From the NCBI RefSeq assembly GCF_010435965.1, contig NZ_JAAGAA010000004.1, forward strand, positions 186,001 to 250,000: 64,000 bases of DNA, written 5' to 3'. Position 1 is the first letter of the stretch. Each line of letters begins with the position of its first letter. The position numbers and the translations under genes are program-made. Below the pieces are notes generated by a model, which made no database searches, was not told the origin of the DNA, and was given only the letters and a program-made list of their open reading frames with translations. The DNA comes from Crenobacter caeni. GTDB taxonomy: Bacteria; Pseudomonadota; Gammaproteobacteria; Burkholderiales; Chromobacteriaceae. Below are positions 39,753 through 48,755 of this stretch, piece by piece.

Positions 39753-42436
39753 ATGCAAATAATAAATTACTGCTGGCGGGTCTGGCCGCTTCCTTGTTGC
39801 CCATTTCTGCCATGTCTGCGGTGTCCATCAGTGACGTGCCGCTAGCTGTGCGCAATAATGTACGGACCAATTTTATTTTCATGATCGACGATTCAGGGTC
39901 GATGAAGGATAAGGTAAGCGGATCTGGTGGCAAAACCAGAATGGCGGTCGCCCAAGATGCTGCCAAGGCTGTGCTTGATTCCTTGCCTTCAGCTAAGTCG
40001 CGGGTTGCTATGGTCAGCTTTTCCAATGCGGGCTCCCAGCATTTGGGTGGTGCGCTTGACTATGGATTGAGGGATCTGGATAGCGACTCTCTTTCCGGAA
40101 TCAAGTCCGAAATTTCAAAATTATCTCCGGCCAACTGGACTCCGCTGTCCGAGACCCTGGCGGGGGTTGGTCGTTACCTCGCCAATGCGTCTGCCGATAA
40201 CACACTGAATTTCAGTGGCAATCAAACTGCCAAGGTCAGCAAGTTTTTCGAACAGAATAATACTGGTCGTACAGAGCTGGCAGGGATGTCAGATTCAGAC
40301 TATCCGATCGAATATTGGTGCCAGCGTTCAAACGTGATTGTAATGACGGACGGCGAATCGACGGAGGATGTCGGTCTGTCCGGTAACGTCTATCTCCGTG
40401 ATTTTGACAACGATTGTCCGAATTGCACTTACGACAGGAAAACAAGCAACAACCATCCCCCTACTTCGCATATTGGTGGGACTCACACGTATAACCAAAC
40501 TGACTCATCTCCTCGCGGTAGCGATTATCTGGATGACGTAGCACAAGCCATACACGAAGTTGATCTGCGGCCGGACCTGTTGCCGCCTGCCGGTAAGGCC
40601 AAGGGGCGTACCGTTTCCGTTTATATGATTGGCTTCGCAGATGACACGCTGAAGGACTCTCCCTTGATGCAGGAATCCGCCGCGCAGGGGGGCGGCAAGT
40701 TCATGTACGCGGGAGACGAGGACAAGTTGAAGGAAGCCTTTCAGGGGGCTATCGACGACGCCTTCGCCAAGGAAAACGCTGCGGCGGCGGTTGCCGTCGT
40801 CAATACGCAGGTCGTGGTCGACAATACTGCGTACGCGTCTCGCTACAACTCGGGTACCTGGAGCGGGGACCTGATGGGCTACCGCTTGAACACCACCACC
40901 GGCATCCCGATCGAACCGCCAGCCTGGTCGGCGGCCGGTTTGTTGGCCAAACGCACAGACCCACGCAAAATCGTGACTTACAGCGGCAGCAATGGGGTGG
41001 TGTTCAGTGGGGCGATGGGGGGGCTAAGTGCCGCCGACGTTGCAGCCCTTCGCGGCGCTCGGCTAGGCGACATCGTCAACGCCGAGCCGGTCGTCGTTAA
41101 ATACGGTAGCCGCACCGTGGTATTCCAGCCAGCCAACGACGGCATGTTGCACGCCTTCGAAGGCAAACTGGAGGCTGGAGGCGGTGAAGAGTTGTTTGCC
41201 TATGTACCGCGTGCTTTATATACAGGCAGTGCGCCGGCGTTGTCTTCACAGAAACTGCCACTAAAGGCGGGGGCTAACCACCAATATCTGGTTGACGCGA
41301 CGCCGGCTGTCGCCGATTTCGGCAGCCAGAAGCTGCTGGTTGGGGGGCTGGGCAAGGGCGGCAAGGCATATTACGCGCTCGATATCAGTTCGCCCGATGC
41401 CAACAACGAAGTCGGCTACGCCAGCAAGGTGAAATGGGAAGTCGTTCCGGATGCCAGCAAATCAGGCTACAGCTTTGCCACCCCCTTGCTGGTCAAGACC
41501 AGCAAGGGGGACCGGGTGGTGGTGCCTTCCGGCTATAACAACAGCGACGGCAAGGGCTACGTATTCCTGCTCGACCCGGCCGACGGCAGCGTCGAAGCGA
41601 CCATCGAGACAGGTGTGAGCGGAGACCTTGCCTATCTTGCCAAACCGCAGGATGCGGTTGTCACGGCCGTAGTCGACGTGATCTACGGCGGCGACACCCA
41701 AGGCAACCTGTTCCGCTTTAACCTGGCCAGCGAAACATCCGTCCGTATCGCGCAACTGAAGGATGGTAGCGGCAACGTCCAGCCGGTGACCTCGGCACCC
41801 TTGGTGACTACTGGCACCAATGCTGGTGAGTTTCGAGTGTTTGTCGGCACCGGCCAGTATCTGGATGTGGCGGATATTGCTTCGACCAGACGGCAGACGC
41901 TGTACGGCGTGTTCGACAACAGTAGTGTGGCGACACCAACCCTGCCAAATATTCGTGGCAGCAATGGTGCCAGCTGCCCGACGGAAGGTGGTGATGGTGC
42001 ATTCGTCTGCCAGACCCTGAGCGGGAACGATTCGTCAGGGTACTCGGTGAGCGCGAATGCCATCGGCAGCAAGAAAGGCTGGTACGTCGACCTGCCGGTC
42101 AGCGGTTCTCGCATCACCTCGCAGGGGGCACTCTCGCGTGGTGGTGTGCTGGTCTACACCGCGAACAAGCCGACCGATACCAAATGCGAGCCCGGCGGCA
42201 GCAGCTATCTTTTGACACTGAACCCTGAAACTGGAGGCAGCTTGGGGAATGGCGTCAAGGGCATGGTTTGGATCAGTTCTGCGCTGGCTAGCCGGCCGGT
42301 GCTGGTCGAGACCGCCGACGGCGAGCGTGCACTGGTACGCCATGCTGACCAGAGCTTTACGAGTACCAAATTGTGGACGCCGCCCGTGGCGGGGGCGACG
42401 ACGTTCAGGGTGTTGTCTTGGCGTGAACTGTTGTAG
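39749..42436 (+). CDS. pilY1: Type IV pilus tip adhesin/assembly factor PilY1
   Basis: The 895-residue protein is expected at the pilus tip. A signal peptide (about residues 1-24) precedes a von Willebrand A domain (about residues 40-310) with MIDAS motif MIDDSGSMK and VIVMTDGE. The C-terminal half is the PilY1 beta-propeller: GDIVNAEPVVVKYG, FQPANDGMLHAFE, VPRALY, YNNSDGKGYVFLLDPADGS, GDTQGNLFRF, VFVGTGQYLD in order. Translation most likely begins at the TTG at 39749, overlapping the pilX stop, with GGGAGGG at good spacing; the nearest ATG is out of frame. The VWA part has clearly lower GC (40-47% in counted lines) than the propeller and the rest of the window. Confidence 0.92.
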   Translation: MNANNKLLLAGLAASLLPISAMSAVSISDVPLAVRNNVRTNFIFMIDDSGSMKDKVSGSGGKTRMAVAQDAAKAVLDSLPSAKSRVAMVSFSNAGSQHLGGALDYGLRDLDSDSLSGIKSEISKLSPANWTPLSETLAGVGRYLANASADNTLNFSGNQTAKVSKFFEQNNTGRTELAGMSDSDYPIEYWCQRSNVIVMTDGESTEDVGLSGNVYLRDFDNDCPNCTYDRKTSNNHPPTSHIGGTHTYNQTDSSPRGSDYLDDVAQAIHEVDLRPDLLPPAGKAKGRTVSVYMIGFADDTLKDSPLMQESAAQGGGKFMYAGDEDKLKEAFQGAIDDAFAKENAAAAVAVVNTQVVVDNTAYASRYNSGTWSGDLMGYRLNTTTGIPIEPPAWSAAGLLAKRTDPRKIVTYSGSNGVVFSGAMGGLSAADVAALRGARLGDIVNAEPVVVKYGSRTVVFQPANDGMLHAFEGKLEAGGGEELFAYVPRALYTGSAPALSSQKLPLKAGANHQYLVDATPAVADFGSQKLLVGGLGKGGKAYYALDISSPDANNEVGYASKVKWEVVPDASKSGYSFATPLLVKTSKGDRVVVPSGYNNSDGKGYVFLLDPADGSVEATIETGVSGDLAYLAKPQDAVVTAVVDVIYGGDTQGNLFRFNLASETSVRIAQLKDGSGNVQPVTSAPLVTTGTNAGEFRVFVGTGQYLDVADIASTRRQTLYGVFDNSSVATPTLPNIRGSNGASCPTEGGDGAFVCQTLSGNDSSGYSVSANAIGSKKGWYVDLPVSGSRITSQGALSRGGVLVYTANKPTDTKCEPGGSSYLLTLNPETGGSLGNGVKGMVWISSALASRPVLVETADGERALVRHADQSFTSTKLWTPPVAGATTFRVLSWRELL

Positions 42437-42468
42437 CCGCCACGAGCGAAGATCAGCCGGACAACGGC

Positions 42469-43647
42469 TCAGCCCCGCCTGAGCCCCCGCATCGCGCGGG
42501 TCAGCCCGTCCACCGTCAGCGGGAACATGCGGCCGTCCATGCGCTCCTGCAGCATCGCGATCGACTGCACGTAGGGCCAGCGCGATTCGTCCTCGGGGTT
42601 CAGCCACGCGGCGTGGCGGAAGTGCTGGGTGAGGCGTTTGAGCCACACTTCGCCGGCTTCCTCGTTCATGTGTTCGACGCTGCCGCCCGGGTAGGCGATC
42701 TCGTACGGGCTCATCGTCGCGTCGCCGACGAACACCAGCTTGTAGTCCTGGCCGTAGGTGTGGATCAGGTCCCACACCGGCAGGACGCTGGCCTGGCGGC
42801 GCGCGTTGTCGCGCCACACCGTCTCGTACACGCAGTTGTGGAAGTAGAAGGTCTCCAGGTGCTTGAACTCGCTGCGCGCGGCGGCAAACAGCGACTCGCA
42901 CACGCGGATGTGGTCGTCCATCGACCCGCCGATGTCGAAGAGCACGATCACCTTCACCGCGTTGTGCAGCTCGGGCACCATTTGCAGCGAGAGATGGCCG
43001 GCGTTCTGCGCGGTGGCAGCGATGGTGGCGGGCAGGTCGAGCACCTCGGCGCTGCCTTCGCGCGCGAATTCGCGCAAGCTGCGTAGCGCGACCTTCAGGT
43101 TGCGGGTGTCCAGCTCGCTGTCGCCGTCCAGGTTGCGAAATTCGCGCTTGTCCCACACCTTGACCGCGCGGCGGTGGCGCGACTGGTCCTGCCCGATGCG
43201 GATGCCTTCCGGGTTGTAGCCCCACGCGCCGAATGGGCTGGTGCCGCCGGTGCCTATCCACTTGTTGCCGCCCTGGTGCCGGCCGTGTTGTTCGGCCAGC
43301 CGCTCCTTCAGCGTTTCCATCAGCTTGTCCCAGCCCAGCGCTTCAAGCGTCTGCTTTTCTTCTTCGCTGAGGAATTTTTCGACCTGTTTTCTTAGCCACT
43401 CCTCGGGCAGCTCGCGCGCTTCATCGGAGAGGGACGACTCGATGCCGTACGCGAAGCGCGCGAACACCTGGTCGAAGCGGTCGAAGTGGCGCTCATCTTT
43501 AACCAGTACGAGCTTGGACAGGGTGTAGAAGTCGTCGACACGGCCGAAGGCGAGGTGGCGGCGCAGGGCGTCCATCAGCACCAGCCATTCCTTGATCGAG
43601 ACAGGGACGCCGGCTTCGCGCAGCGAGTAGAAGAAGTCGAGTAGCAT
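42469..43647 (-). CDS. VWA-domain protein, CoxE-like
   Basis: The 392-residue cytoplasmic protein belongs to the VWA/CoxE-like family, whose members often work with MoxR-type AAA ATPases as metal-dependent chaperones. N-terminal MLLDFFYSLREAGVPVSIKEWLVLMDALRR is diagnostic. The VWA domain (about residues 225-390) has LFDIGGSMDDHI as the MIDAS region, where DxGxS replaces DxSxS, then ETFYFHNCVYETVW and VGDATMSPYEI, the latter with the conserved Thr/Asp of MIDAS. No MoxR gene is in the window. It is convergent with pilY1 (32-base gap) and divergent from the aldehyde dehydrogenase operon. Confidence 0.85.
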   Translation of the reverse strand: MLLDFFYSLREAGVPVSIKEWLVLMDALRRHLAFGRVDDFYTLSKLVLVKDERHFDRFDQVFARFAYGIESSLSDEARELPEEWLRKQVEKFLSEEEKQTLEALGWDKLMETLKERLAEQHGRHQGGNKWIGTGGTSPFGAWGYNPEGIRIGQDQSRHRRAVKVWDKREFRNLDGDSELDTRNLKVALRSLREFAREGSAEVLDLPATIAATAQNAGHLSLQMVPELHNAVKVIVLFDIGGSMDDHIRVCESLFAAARSEFKHLETFYFHNCVYETVWRDNARRQASVLPVWDLIHTYGQDYKLVFVGDATMSPYEIAYPGGSVEHMNEEAGEVWLKRLTQHFRHAAWLNPEDESRWPYVQSIAMLQERMDGRMFPLTVDGLTRAMRGLRRG

Positions 43648-43693
43648 GATGTGCGGGTGGTGACAGCGTCAGGCGATTGGCTTAGAGTGAAAA

Positions 43694-43723
43694 TACTATG
43701 ACAAACGACCGTTTGAACGGTCG
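43694..43723 (+). promoter_or_regulatory. Promoter -10 and overlapping palindromes of the aldehyde dehydrogenase operon
   Basis: A -10-like TACTAT (43694-43699) is followed at once by CAAACGACCGTTTG (43702-43715), a match to the PsrA operator pattern, and by a second, longer dyad CGACCGTTTGAACGGTCG (43706-43723, two perfect 8-base arms). The two overlap, so two regulators, or two binding registers, could compete over the start site. The first motif is shared with the FadL gene promoter. Confidence 0.6.
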
Positions 43724-43748
43724 CCCGGCCACACGAGGATAACATCAT

Positions 43749-45176
43749 ATGGACGCACCGACCGCCCCGCTCATGCTTTCCGGCGACCTTGCCGCGCGGC
43801 TCGACGCCTTGCGCGGCGCGTGGCGTGCCGACCCCGACCCCTCGCTCGCCGCGCGCCAGCGGGTGCTCGATGCGCTGCGTGAAATGCTGCTGAATCACGA
43901 GCACGAGTGGTGCGCGGCGGTGTCCGCCGATTTTGGGCATAGAAGCGACACCGAGACGCGTCTCGCCGAGCTGTTCCCGTCGCTGGAAGGTATTCGCCAC
44001 GCCAAGAAGCACCTGTCGCGCTGGATGAAGCCGCAAGGGCGGCCGGTGTCGCTGTGGTTCAAGCCGGCGCGTGCGCATGTCCGGCCCCAGTCGCTGGGCG
44101 TTATCGGCGTGATCGTGCCGTGGAACTACCCCGTCTACCTCGCGCTGGGGCCGATGCTGGCGGCGCTTGCCGCCGGCAACCGGCTGATGGTCAAGATGTC
44201 GGAGTTCACGCCCAACACCGGCGCGCTGATGGCTGCGCTGTGCAAGCGCTACCTCGCCGGCTGGGTCGACGTGGTCGAGGGCGACGCGGCCGTCGCGGCG
44301 GCCTTCTCGGCGCTACCCTTCGACCATCTGCTGTTTACCGGGTCGACCGCGGTCGGCCGCCACGTGATGCGCGCGGCGAGCGAGCACCTGACGCCGGTGA
44401 CGCTGGAGCTCGGCGGCAAGTCGCCGTGCATCGTCGCACCGGGGTTTGACGCGCGCCGCGCGGCCGAAGGCATTGTGGTCGGCAAGATGCTGAACGCCGG
44501 GCAGACCTGCGTCGCGCCTGACTATCTACTGGTACCAGAAACTGAAGCGCCGGCGCTTGTCGACGCGATCAGGGCGGCGGCGACGCGGATGTACCCGACG
44601 CTGGCCGCCAACCCCGACTACACGGCCATCGTCAACGCTCGCCACCACGAGCGGCTCACCGGCCTGCTTGCCGAAGCAGCCGCGCGCGGCGCGAAGCTCA
44701 CCGAGGTCAACCCCAAGGCGGAAGACCTTAGTGCCAGCGGCAAGCTCGCACTCACGCTGGTCGAGGGTGCGCCGGAGGACTCGCGGCTGATGCAGGACGA
44801 GATCTTTGGCCCGCTGTTGCCCATCGTGCCTTACCGCAGTTTCGACGAGGCGATCGCCTACGTGAACGCAAGGCCGCGCCCGCTGGCGCTGTACCTCTTC
44901 GACACCGACAAGGCGCGCATCGCCCGCACCGAGCGCGAGACGGTCGCAGGCGGCATGTGCGTGAACACCACGGTGCTGCACGTCGCGCAGGACGATTTGC
45001 CGTTCGGCGGCGTCGGCGCGTCGGGCATCGGCCACTACCACGGCCACGAGGGTTTCCTGACCTTTTCCAAGCTCAAGCCGGTGCTCACCATGCCGCGCCT
45101 CAATACCCTGTGGCTGCTGCACGCGCCTTACGGCGCGCGCGCGCGCTGGCTGCTCGCAAGGATGCTCGGCCGATGA
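43749..45176 (+). CDS. Aldehyde dehydrogenase (coniferyl-aldehyde dehydrogenase type)
   Basis: The 475-residue NAD(P)-dependent enzyme oxidises an aldehyde to the acid. Key blocks are VIVPWNYPVYLALGPMLAALAAGNRLMVK (cofactor site), FTGSTAVGRHVM, the general-base Glu in LELGGKSPCIV and the nucleophile Cys in LNAGQTCVAPDYLLVP, then EIFGPLLPI. It is of the short membrane-associable CALDH/fatty-aldehyde type, without a clear C-terminal anchor other than LLHAPYGARARWLLARML. It starts at the ATG at 43749 and overlaps the next gene by 4 bases. The neighbours suggest it takes the aldehyde made by the GMC oxidoreductase; with the shared operator this points to long-chain or aromatic alcohol oxidation. 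Confidence 0.88.
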   Translation: MDAPTAPLMLSGDLAARLDALRGAWRADPDPSLAARQRVLDALREMLLNHEHEWCAAVSADFGHRSDTETRLAELFPSLEGIRHAKKHLSRWMKPQGRPVSLWFKPARAHVRPQSLGVIGVIVPWNYPVYLALGPMLAALAAGNRLMVKMSEFTPNTGALMAALCKRYLAGWVDVVEGDAAVAAAFSALPFDHLLFTGSTAVGRHVMRAASEHLTPVTLELGGKSPCIVAPGFDARRAAEGIVVGKMLNAGQTCVAPDYLLVPETEAPALVDAIRAAATRMYPTLAANPDYTAIVNARHHERLTGLLAEAAARGAKLTEVNPKAEDLSASGKLALTLVEGAPEDSRLMQDEIFGPLLPIVPYRSFDEAIAYVNARPRPLALYLFDTDKARIARTERETVAGGMCVNTTVLHVAQDDLPFGGVGASGIGHYHGHEGFLTFSKLKPVLTMPRLNTLWLLHAPYGARARWLLARMLGR

Positions 45177-45694
45177 GGGCCGACCGCCGCCGTTTCATCC
45201 AGGCAGGCCTCGTCGGCTCGCTGCTGCTGGCGGGCGCGGCCTGGCTCGCGCGCCCCGACGCGACCTCGCCCGCGCTGCTGGGCGGCACGCGCTTTGTCAA
45301 CGCCCAGGACGCGCCCATGCTTGCAGCACTGGCGGTGCCGATGCTGGGGCTGGAACTTACCGCCGGGCAGCGCGAAGCCGTAGTGCGCGGGGTGGACGCG
45401 GCGGTGGCCGGCATGCCGCTGGCGATCCAGGCCGAGGTGAGGCAGTTGTTCGACCTGATAGGTTCGGACTGGGGCCGGCGCTACCTTGCGCTGGTCAAAC
45501 CCGCGTGGGGCGAGGCCAGCGCCGCCGAAGTCGCGGCCTTCCTCGAGCGCTGGCGCACCGCGCCCATTGCGCTACTGCGCGCCGGCTACCAGGCGCTGCA
45601 CGCGCTGATCAACGCCGCGTGGTACGGGCAGGCAGCCAGCCACGCCGCCATTGGCTATGCGCGGCCCGAGTTCGCGAGGAGGCTGTTTGAATGA
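45173..45694 (+). CDS. Small Tat-signal protein between aldehyde dehydrogenase and GMC oxidoreductase
   Basis: The 173-residue product starts with a twin-arginine signal (ADRRRFIQAGLVGSLLLAGAAWLA) and has a helical remainder: ELTAGQREAVVRGVDAAVAG, EVRQLFDLIG, EVAAFLERWRTAPIALLRAGYQALH and NAAWYGQ in order. Proteins of this shape sit between the same two enzymes in some other proteobacteria. It probably is a periplasmic or membrane partner of the GMC enzyme, comparable in position to gluconate dehydrogenase subunit 3, but sequence similarity to that family is not clear enough to assert. It overlaps both neighbours by 4 bases, so the three are translationally coupled. Confidence 0.7.
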   Translation: MRADRRRFIQAGLVGSLLLAGAAWLARPDATSPALLGGTRFVNAQDAPMLAALAVPMLGLELTAGQREAVVRGVDAAVAGMPLAIQAEVRQLFDLIGSDWGRRYLALVKPAWGEASAAEVAAFLERWRTAPIALLRAGYQALHALINAAWYGQAASHAAIGYARPEFARRLFE

Positions 45695-47286
45695 CAAGCC
45701 CCATCCATGACACCTCGCTCGAAGGCCTCGCACGCGGCTGGCGGGTGACCGACGCGTCCACGCTTAAGGCGAACCAAAACCTCGAGTGCGACGTGGTCAT
45801 CGTCGGCAGCGGCGCCGGCGGCGGCATGGCGGCCGAATCGCTGGCGCGGCGCGGCCTCTCGGTAGTTCTGATCGAGGAGGGCGGCTTGCTTGGCGCCAGC
45901 CGCTTCAAGATGGTCGAGGCGCTGGCTTACCCCGAGCTCTACCAGGAATCCGCCGGGCGGCAGACGGCGGACAAGGCGATCACCATCCTGCAGGGGCGTA
46001 CCGTCGGCGGCTCGACCACCGTCAACTGGACGAGTTCGTTCCGCACGCCGGCCACCACGCTTGCCTGGTGGCGCGACGCGCACGGGCTCGCCGGCCTGAC
46101 CGACGCCGAAATGGCACCGTGGTTCGCCCAAGTGGAGGCGCGCCTGGCTATCGACACCTGGGCGATGCCGCCCAACCCCAATAACAGCGTGCTGGAGAAG
46201 GGTTGTGCGGCGCTGGGTCTCTCCAGCGCCCGCATGCGCCGCAACGTGAAGGGCTGCTGGAATCTCGGTTACTGCGGGATGGGCTGCCCGACCAACGCCA
46301 AGCAGAGCATGCTGGTGACGACCATCCCCGCCGCGCTCGACGCGGGCGCGCATCTGCTCACCCGCGCCCGCGCCGAGCGCCTGCTGCTGCAGGGGCGCCG
46401 CGTGGCGGGAGTGATACTTGCCGCGCTGGGCGCAGACGGCATCCGCCCAAGCGGGCAGACGCTGACCGTGCGCGCGCGCGAGGTGGTGCTCGCGGCCGGC
46501 GCGATCGGCACGCCGGCGATCCTCTTGCGCAGCGGCGCGGCCGACGCGTCGGCGCAGACCGGCAAGCGCACCTTCCTGCACCCGGTGGTGCTCTCCGGCG
46601 CGGTGATGAACGAGGAAATCCGGCCGTGGCAGGGCGCGCCGCAGACCGTGTACTCGGACGAATTCCTGCACCGCTGGCCTCTGGCAGAGCGCGTCGGCTA
46701 CAAGCTCGAGGTGCCGCCTATCCACCCGGTGTTGCTCGGCACCACGCTGACGGGCTTCGGTAGCGCGCACCGCGGACAGATGCGGCAGATGCCCAACCTC
46801 AACGTGATGCTCGCACTGACCCGCGACGGCTTCCACCCCGAAAGTACCGGCGGGCAGGTGAAGCTCAGGGGCGACGGCTCGCCGCTGCTCGACTACCCGC
46901 TGACCGCTCCCTTGTGGGACGCGTTCCGACACGCCTGGCTGACCATGGCCGAGCTGCAGTTCGCCGCCGGCGCGCAAAGCGTGCTGACCGTGCACGAGGA
47001 CGCGGCGCCGGCGCGAACGCTTGCCGAGGCACACGCGCAGTTGCAGGCGCTGCCGGACGAGGTGCTGCGCGCGCGGGTGGTCAGCGCGCATGTGATGGGC
47101 GGCGCGGCGATGGGCAAGGACGAGCAAAGCGGGGTGGTCGACGCGCACGGCCGCCACTGGCAGTACGACAACCTGACGGTGGTGGACGGCTCGGTGTTTC
47201 CGACCAGCATCGGCGCCAACCCGCAAGTGTCGGTGTACGCCTTCGCGGCGCGCAGCACCGACGCACTGGGAAAGCGGCTGGCGTAG
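45691..47286 (+). CDS. GMC family FAD oxidoreductase (alcohol dehydrogenase/oxidase)
   Basis: The 531-residue flavoprotein should oxidise an alcohol to an aldehyde. FAD-binding VVIVGSGAGGGMAAESLARRGLSVVLIEEG lies near residue 30, GRTVGGSTTVNWTSSFRTP near 105 is the second GMC motif, and GYCGMGCPTNAKQSML adds a Cys cluster typical of long-chain alcohol and cholesterol oxidase-like members. The C-terminus has SAHVMGGAAMGKDE with catalytic His and LTVVDGSVFPTSIGANPQVSVYAFAARS. It lacks its own signal peptide; the Tat protein upstream may carry it or anchor it. It is the third gene of the operon and ends before a strong terminator. Confidence 0.9.
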   Translation: MTSPIHDTSLEGLARGWRVTDASTLKANQNLECDVVIVGSGAGGGMAAESLARRGLSVVLIEEGGLLGASRFKMVEALAYPELYQESAGRQTADKAITILQGRTVGGSTTVNWTSSFRTPATTLAWWRDAHGLAGLTDAEMAPWFAQVEARLAIDTWAMPPNPNNSVLEKGCAALGLSSARMRRNVKGCWNLGYCGMGCPTNAKQSMLVTTIPAALDAGAHLLTRARAERLLLQGRRVAGVILAALGADGIRPSGQTLTVRAREVVLAAGAIGTPAILLRSGAADASAQTGKRTFLHPVVLSGAVMNEEIRPWQGAPQTVYSDEFLHRWPLAERVGYKLEVPPIHPVLLGTTLTGFGSAHRGQMRQMPNLNVMLALTRDGFHPESTGGQVKLRGDGSPLLDYPLTAPLWDAFRHAWLTMAELQFAAGAQSVLTVHEDAAPARTLAEAHAQLQALPDEVLRARVVSAHVMGGAAMGKDEQSGVVDAHGRHWQYDNLTVVDGSVFPTSIGANPQVSVYAFAARSTDALGKRLA

Positions 47287-47313
47287 GGCGCTTCCACGGT
47301 TTTACTTCTACAC

Positions 47314-47343
47314 ACACCCGGCCTGTGCCGGGTGTCGTTTTTT
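47314..47343 (+). terminator. Intrinsic terminator after the GMC oxidoreductase gene
   Basis: ACACCCGGC and GCCGGGTGT form a perfect 9-bp stem (47314-47322 with 47327-47335, loop CTGT), followed by CG and six Ts. Confidence 0.88.
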
Positions 47344-47396
47344 GTCGCGCGGTGGCAAGGCTGTCTGACCCAGCTCAAGCCCTGTTCATGCTCATG

Positions 47397-47426
47397 TGTT
47401 AAAATGCTAATGAACAATCATTCATT
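47397..47426 (+). promoter_or_regulatory. Extended -10 promoter and palindromic operator of the TolC/YbhGFSR-type operon
   Basis: TGTTAAAAT (47397-47405) is an extended -10 element. The palindrome AATGAACAATCATTCATT (47409-47426, two perfect 6-base arms AATGAA/TTCATT) covers the expected start site, the usual place for a TetR-type repressor. Operons of this kind often begin with a TetR gene (CecR in E. coli); here none is present. Confidence 0.6.
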
Positions 47427-47440
47427 TGTCAGGGGTCGGC

Positions 47441-48745
47441 ATGAAGGCCTTGCTCGGTGGGGTATGCCTGTGCGCGGCGTTCGCCGCGCACGCGGAAACG
47501 CTGGAGGAGGCGTGGCAGGCGGCGCTCGCCAATAACCAGGCGCTCTTCGCAGCGGGGCTTCGGGTCGAGGCCGGCGCGGCGACACTCGAGGCTGCACAGG
47601 CGGCGGCGGGCCCGGCGCTCGCCCTCAACGCCGACCTGCGCCGCTTCGACCGCGCGCCGCAAGGCAAGGTCGACCTCTCGGCGCTTGCCAGGGTGCCGCC
47701 GCTCGCGCCGCTTGGTTTACCGACCGAGGCCAGGTTCGATTTGACCGACCGCGTGAACACCTACGCCGGCGTGCGGGCGACGCTGCCCCTTTATACCGGT
47801 GGCGCTCTGGACGCGATGGCGGCGGGTGCCCGGGCCGGGCAGGACGCGGCGCGTGCGCGAGAGGATGCGCTGTGCCAGTCGCTCAAGCTCTCGGTCGGGC
47901 TCGTCTACCTGGACGTGCTGCGCGCCGAGGCGCTGCGAAAGGTTGCCTTACAACAGGTCGCGACGCTGAAGGCTTACCGGCGCGACGTCGGCAACTTCTA
48001 CCGCGAGGGTGTGGTGGCACGTGTCGACGTGCTGGGCGCGGACACTGCGCTCGCCGCAGCAGAAGGCCGGCGCATCGAGGCGGATAACGCGCTGGAACTT
48101 GCACGCGCCGCGTACAACCGCTACCTGGGCCGCGCACCGGCAAGCCAGGTGAGCGTCAGCGACCCGCGGCTTGAGGCGCCGGAGCTCTCCGCCGCGCGTC
48201 TTACCGCGCGCGCCGGCAACCGGGCCGAACTGGCCGGGCTCGAGAAACTTGCCCAAGTGCGCAGCGAAGAAGCGCGCGCCAAACGCGCCGACGCGGCACC
48301 GCAGCTTGCCGCGTTCGCCGCGTACGACTGGCTGGACAACCCCAACCTGGTTCGCAAGGGCGCGGCGTCGGTCGGCGTCGGCCTGCACTGGCAACTGTTC
48401 GACGGCGGGCTCGCGCGTGCCCAGGCGCGCGCGCTCGAGCGCGAGGCCGACGCCCTGCTGGCCGAGCGTGCCGACACCGAGCGCGCGATCACGCTCGAGC
48501 TTGCGCAGGCAGCCAGCCAGCTTGAAAACGCCCAGGCCCGCTTCAGGGTGGCCGACAGCGCGCTCGCGCAGGCGGCCGAGCAGCTGAAGATCCAGACCAA
48601 CCGTTACCGCAACGGCCTTGCGACGCAGACCGACGTGCTTGCCGCGCAAACCATGCACTTTGACAGCCAACGCAACGCCGAAGATGCCCGCTACGCGTGG
48701 CAGGCCGCCAGCTTGCGCCTGCGCCGTGCCGCGGGACTCCTGTAA
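47441..48745 (+). CDS. TolC-family outer-membrane efflux protein
   Basis: The 434-residue protein has a signal peptide (residues 1-19, FAAHA) and two OEP repeats with long amphipathic helices rich in Ala, Glu, Gln and Arg. Landmarks are ETLEEAWQAALANNQAL, RATLPLYTGGALDAM, LYLDVLRAEALRK-like text (VGLVYLDVLRAEALRKVA), VVARVDVLGADTALAAAEGRR, LHWQLFDGGLARAQARA and NRYRNGLATQTDVLAAQTMHFDSQR. It should form the outer-membrane exit duct for the adaptor and ABC pump that follow. E. coli ybhGFSR lacks a linked TolC gene, so having one here makes the exporter self-contained. Confidence 0.9.
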   Translation: MKALLGGVCLCAAFAAHAETLEEAWQAALANNQALFAAGLRVEAGAATLEAAQAAAGPALALNADLRRFDRAPQGKVDLSALARVPPLAPLGLPTEARFDLTDRVNTYAGVRATLPLYTGGALDAMAAGARAGQDAARAREDALCQSLKLSVGLVYLDVLRAEALRKVALQQVATLKAYRRDVGNFYREGVVARVDVLGADTALAAAEGRRIEADNALELARAAYNRYLGRAPASQVSVSDPRLEAPELSAARLTARAGNRAELAGLEKLAQVRSEEARAKRADAAPQLAAFAAYDWLDNPNLVRKGAASVGVGLHWQLFDGGLARAQARALEREADALLAERADTERAITLELAQAASQLENAQARFRVADSALAQAAEQLKIQTNRYRNGLATQTDVLAAQTMHFDSQRNAEDARYAWQAASLRLRRAAGLL

Positions 48746-48755
48746 GGGGACGAGA

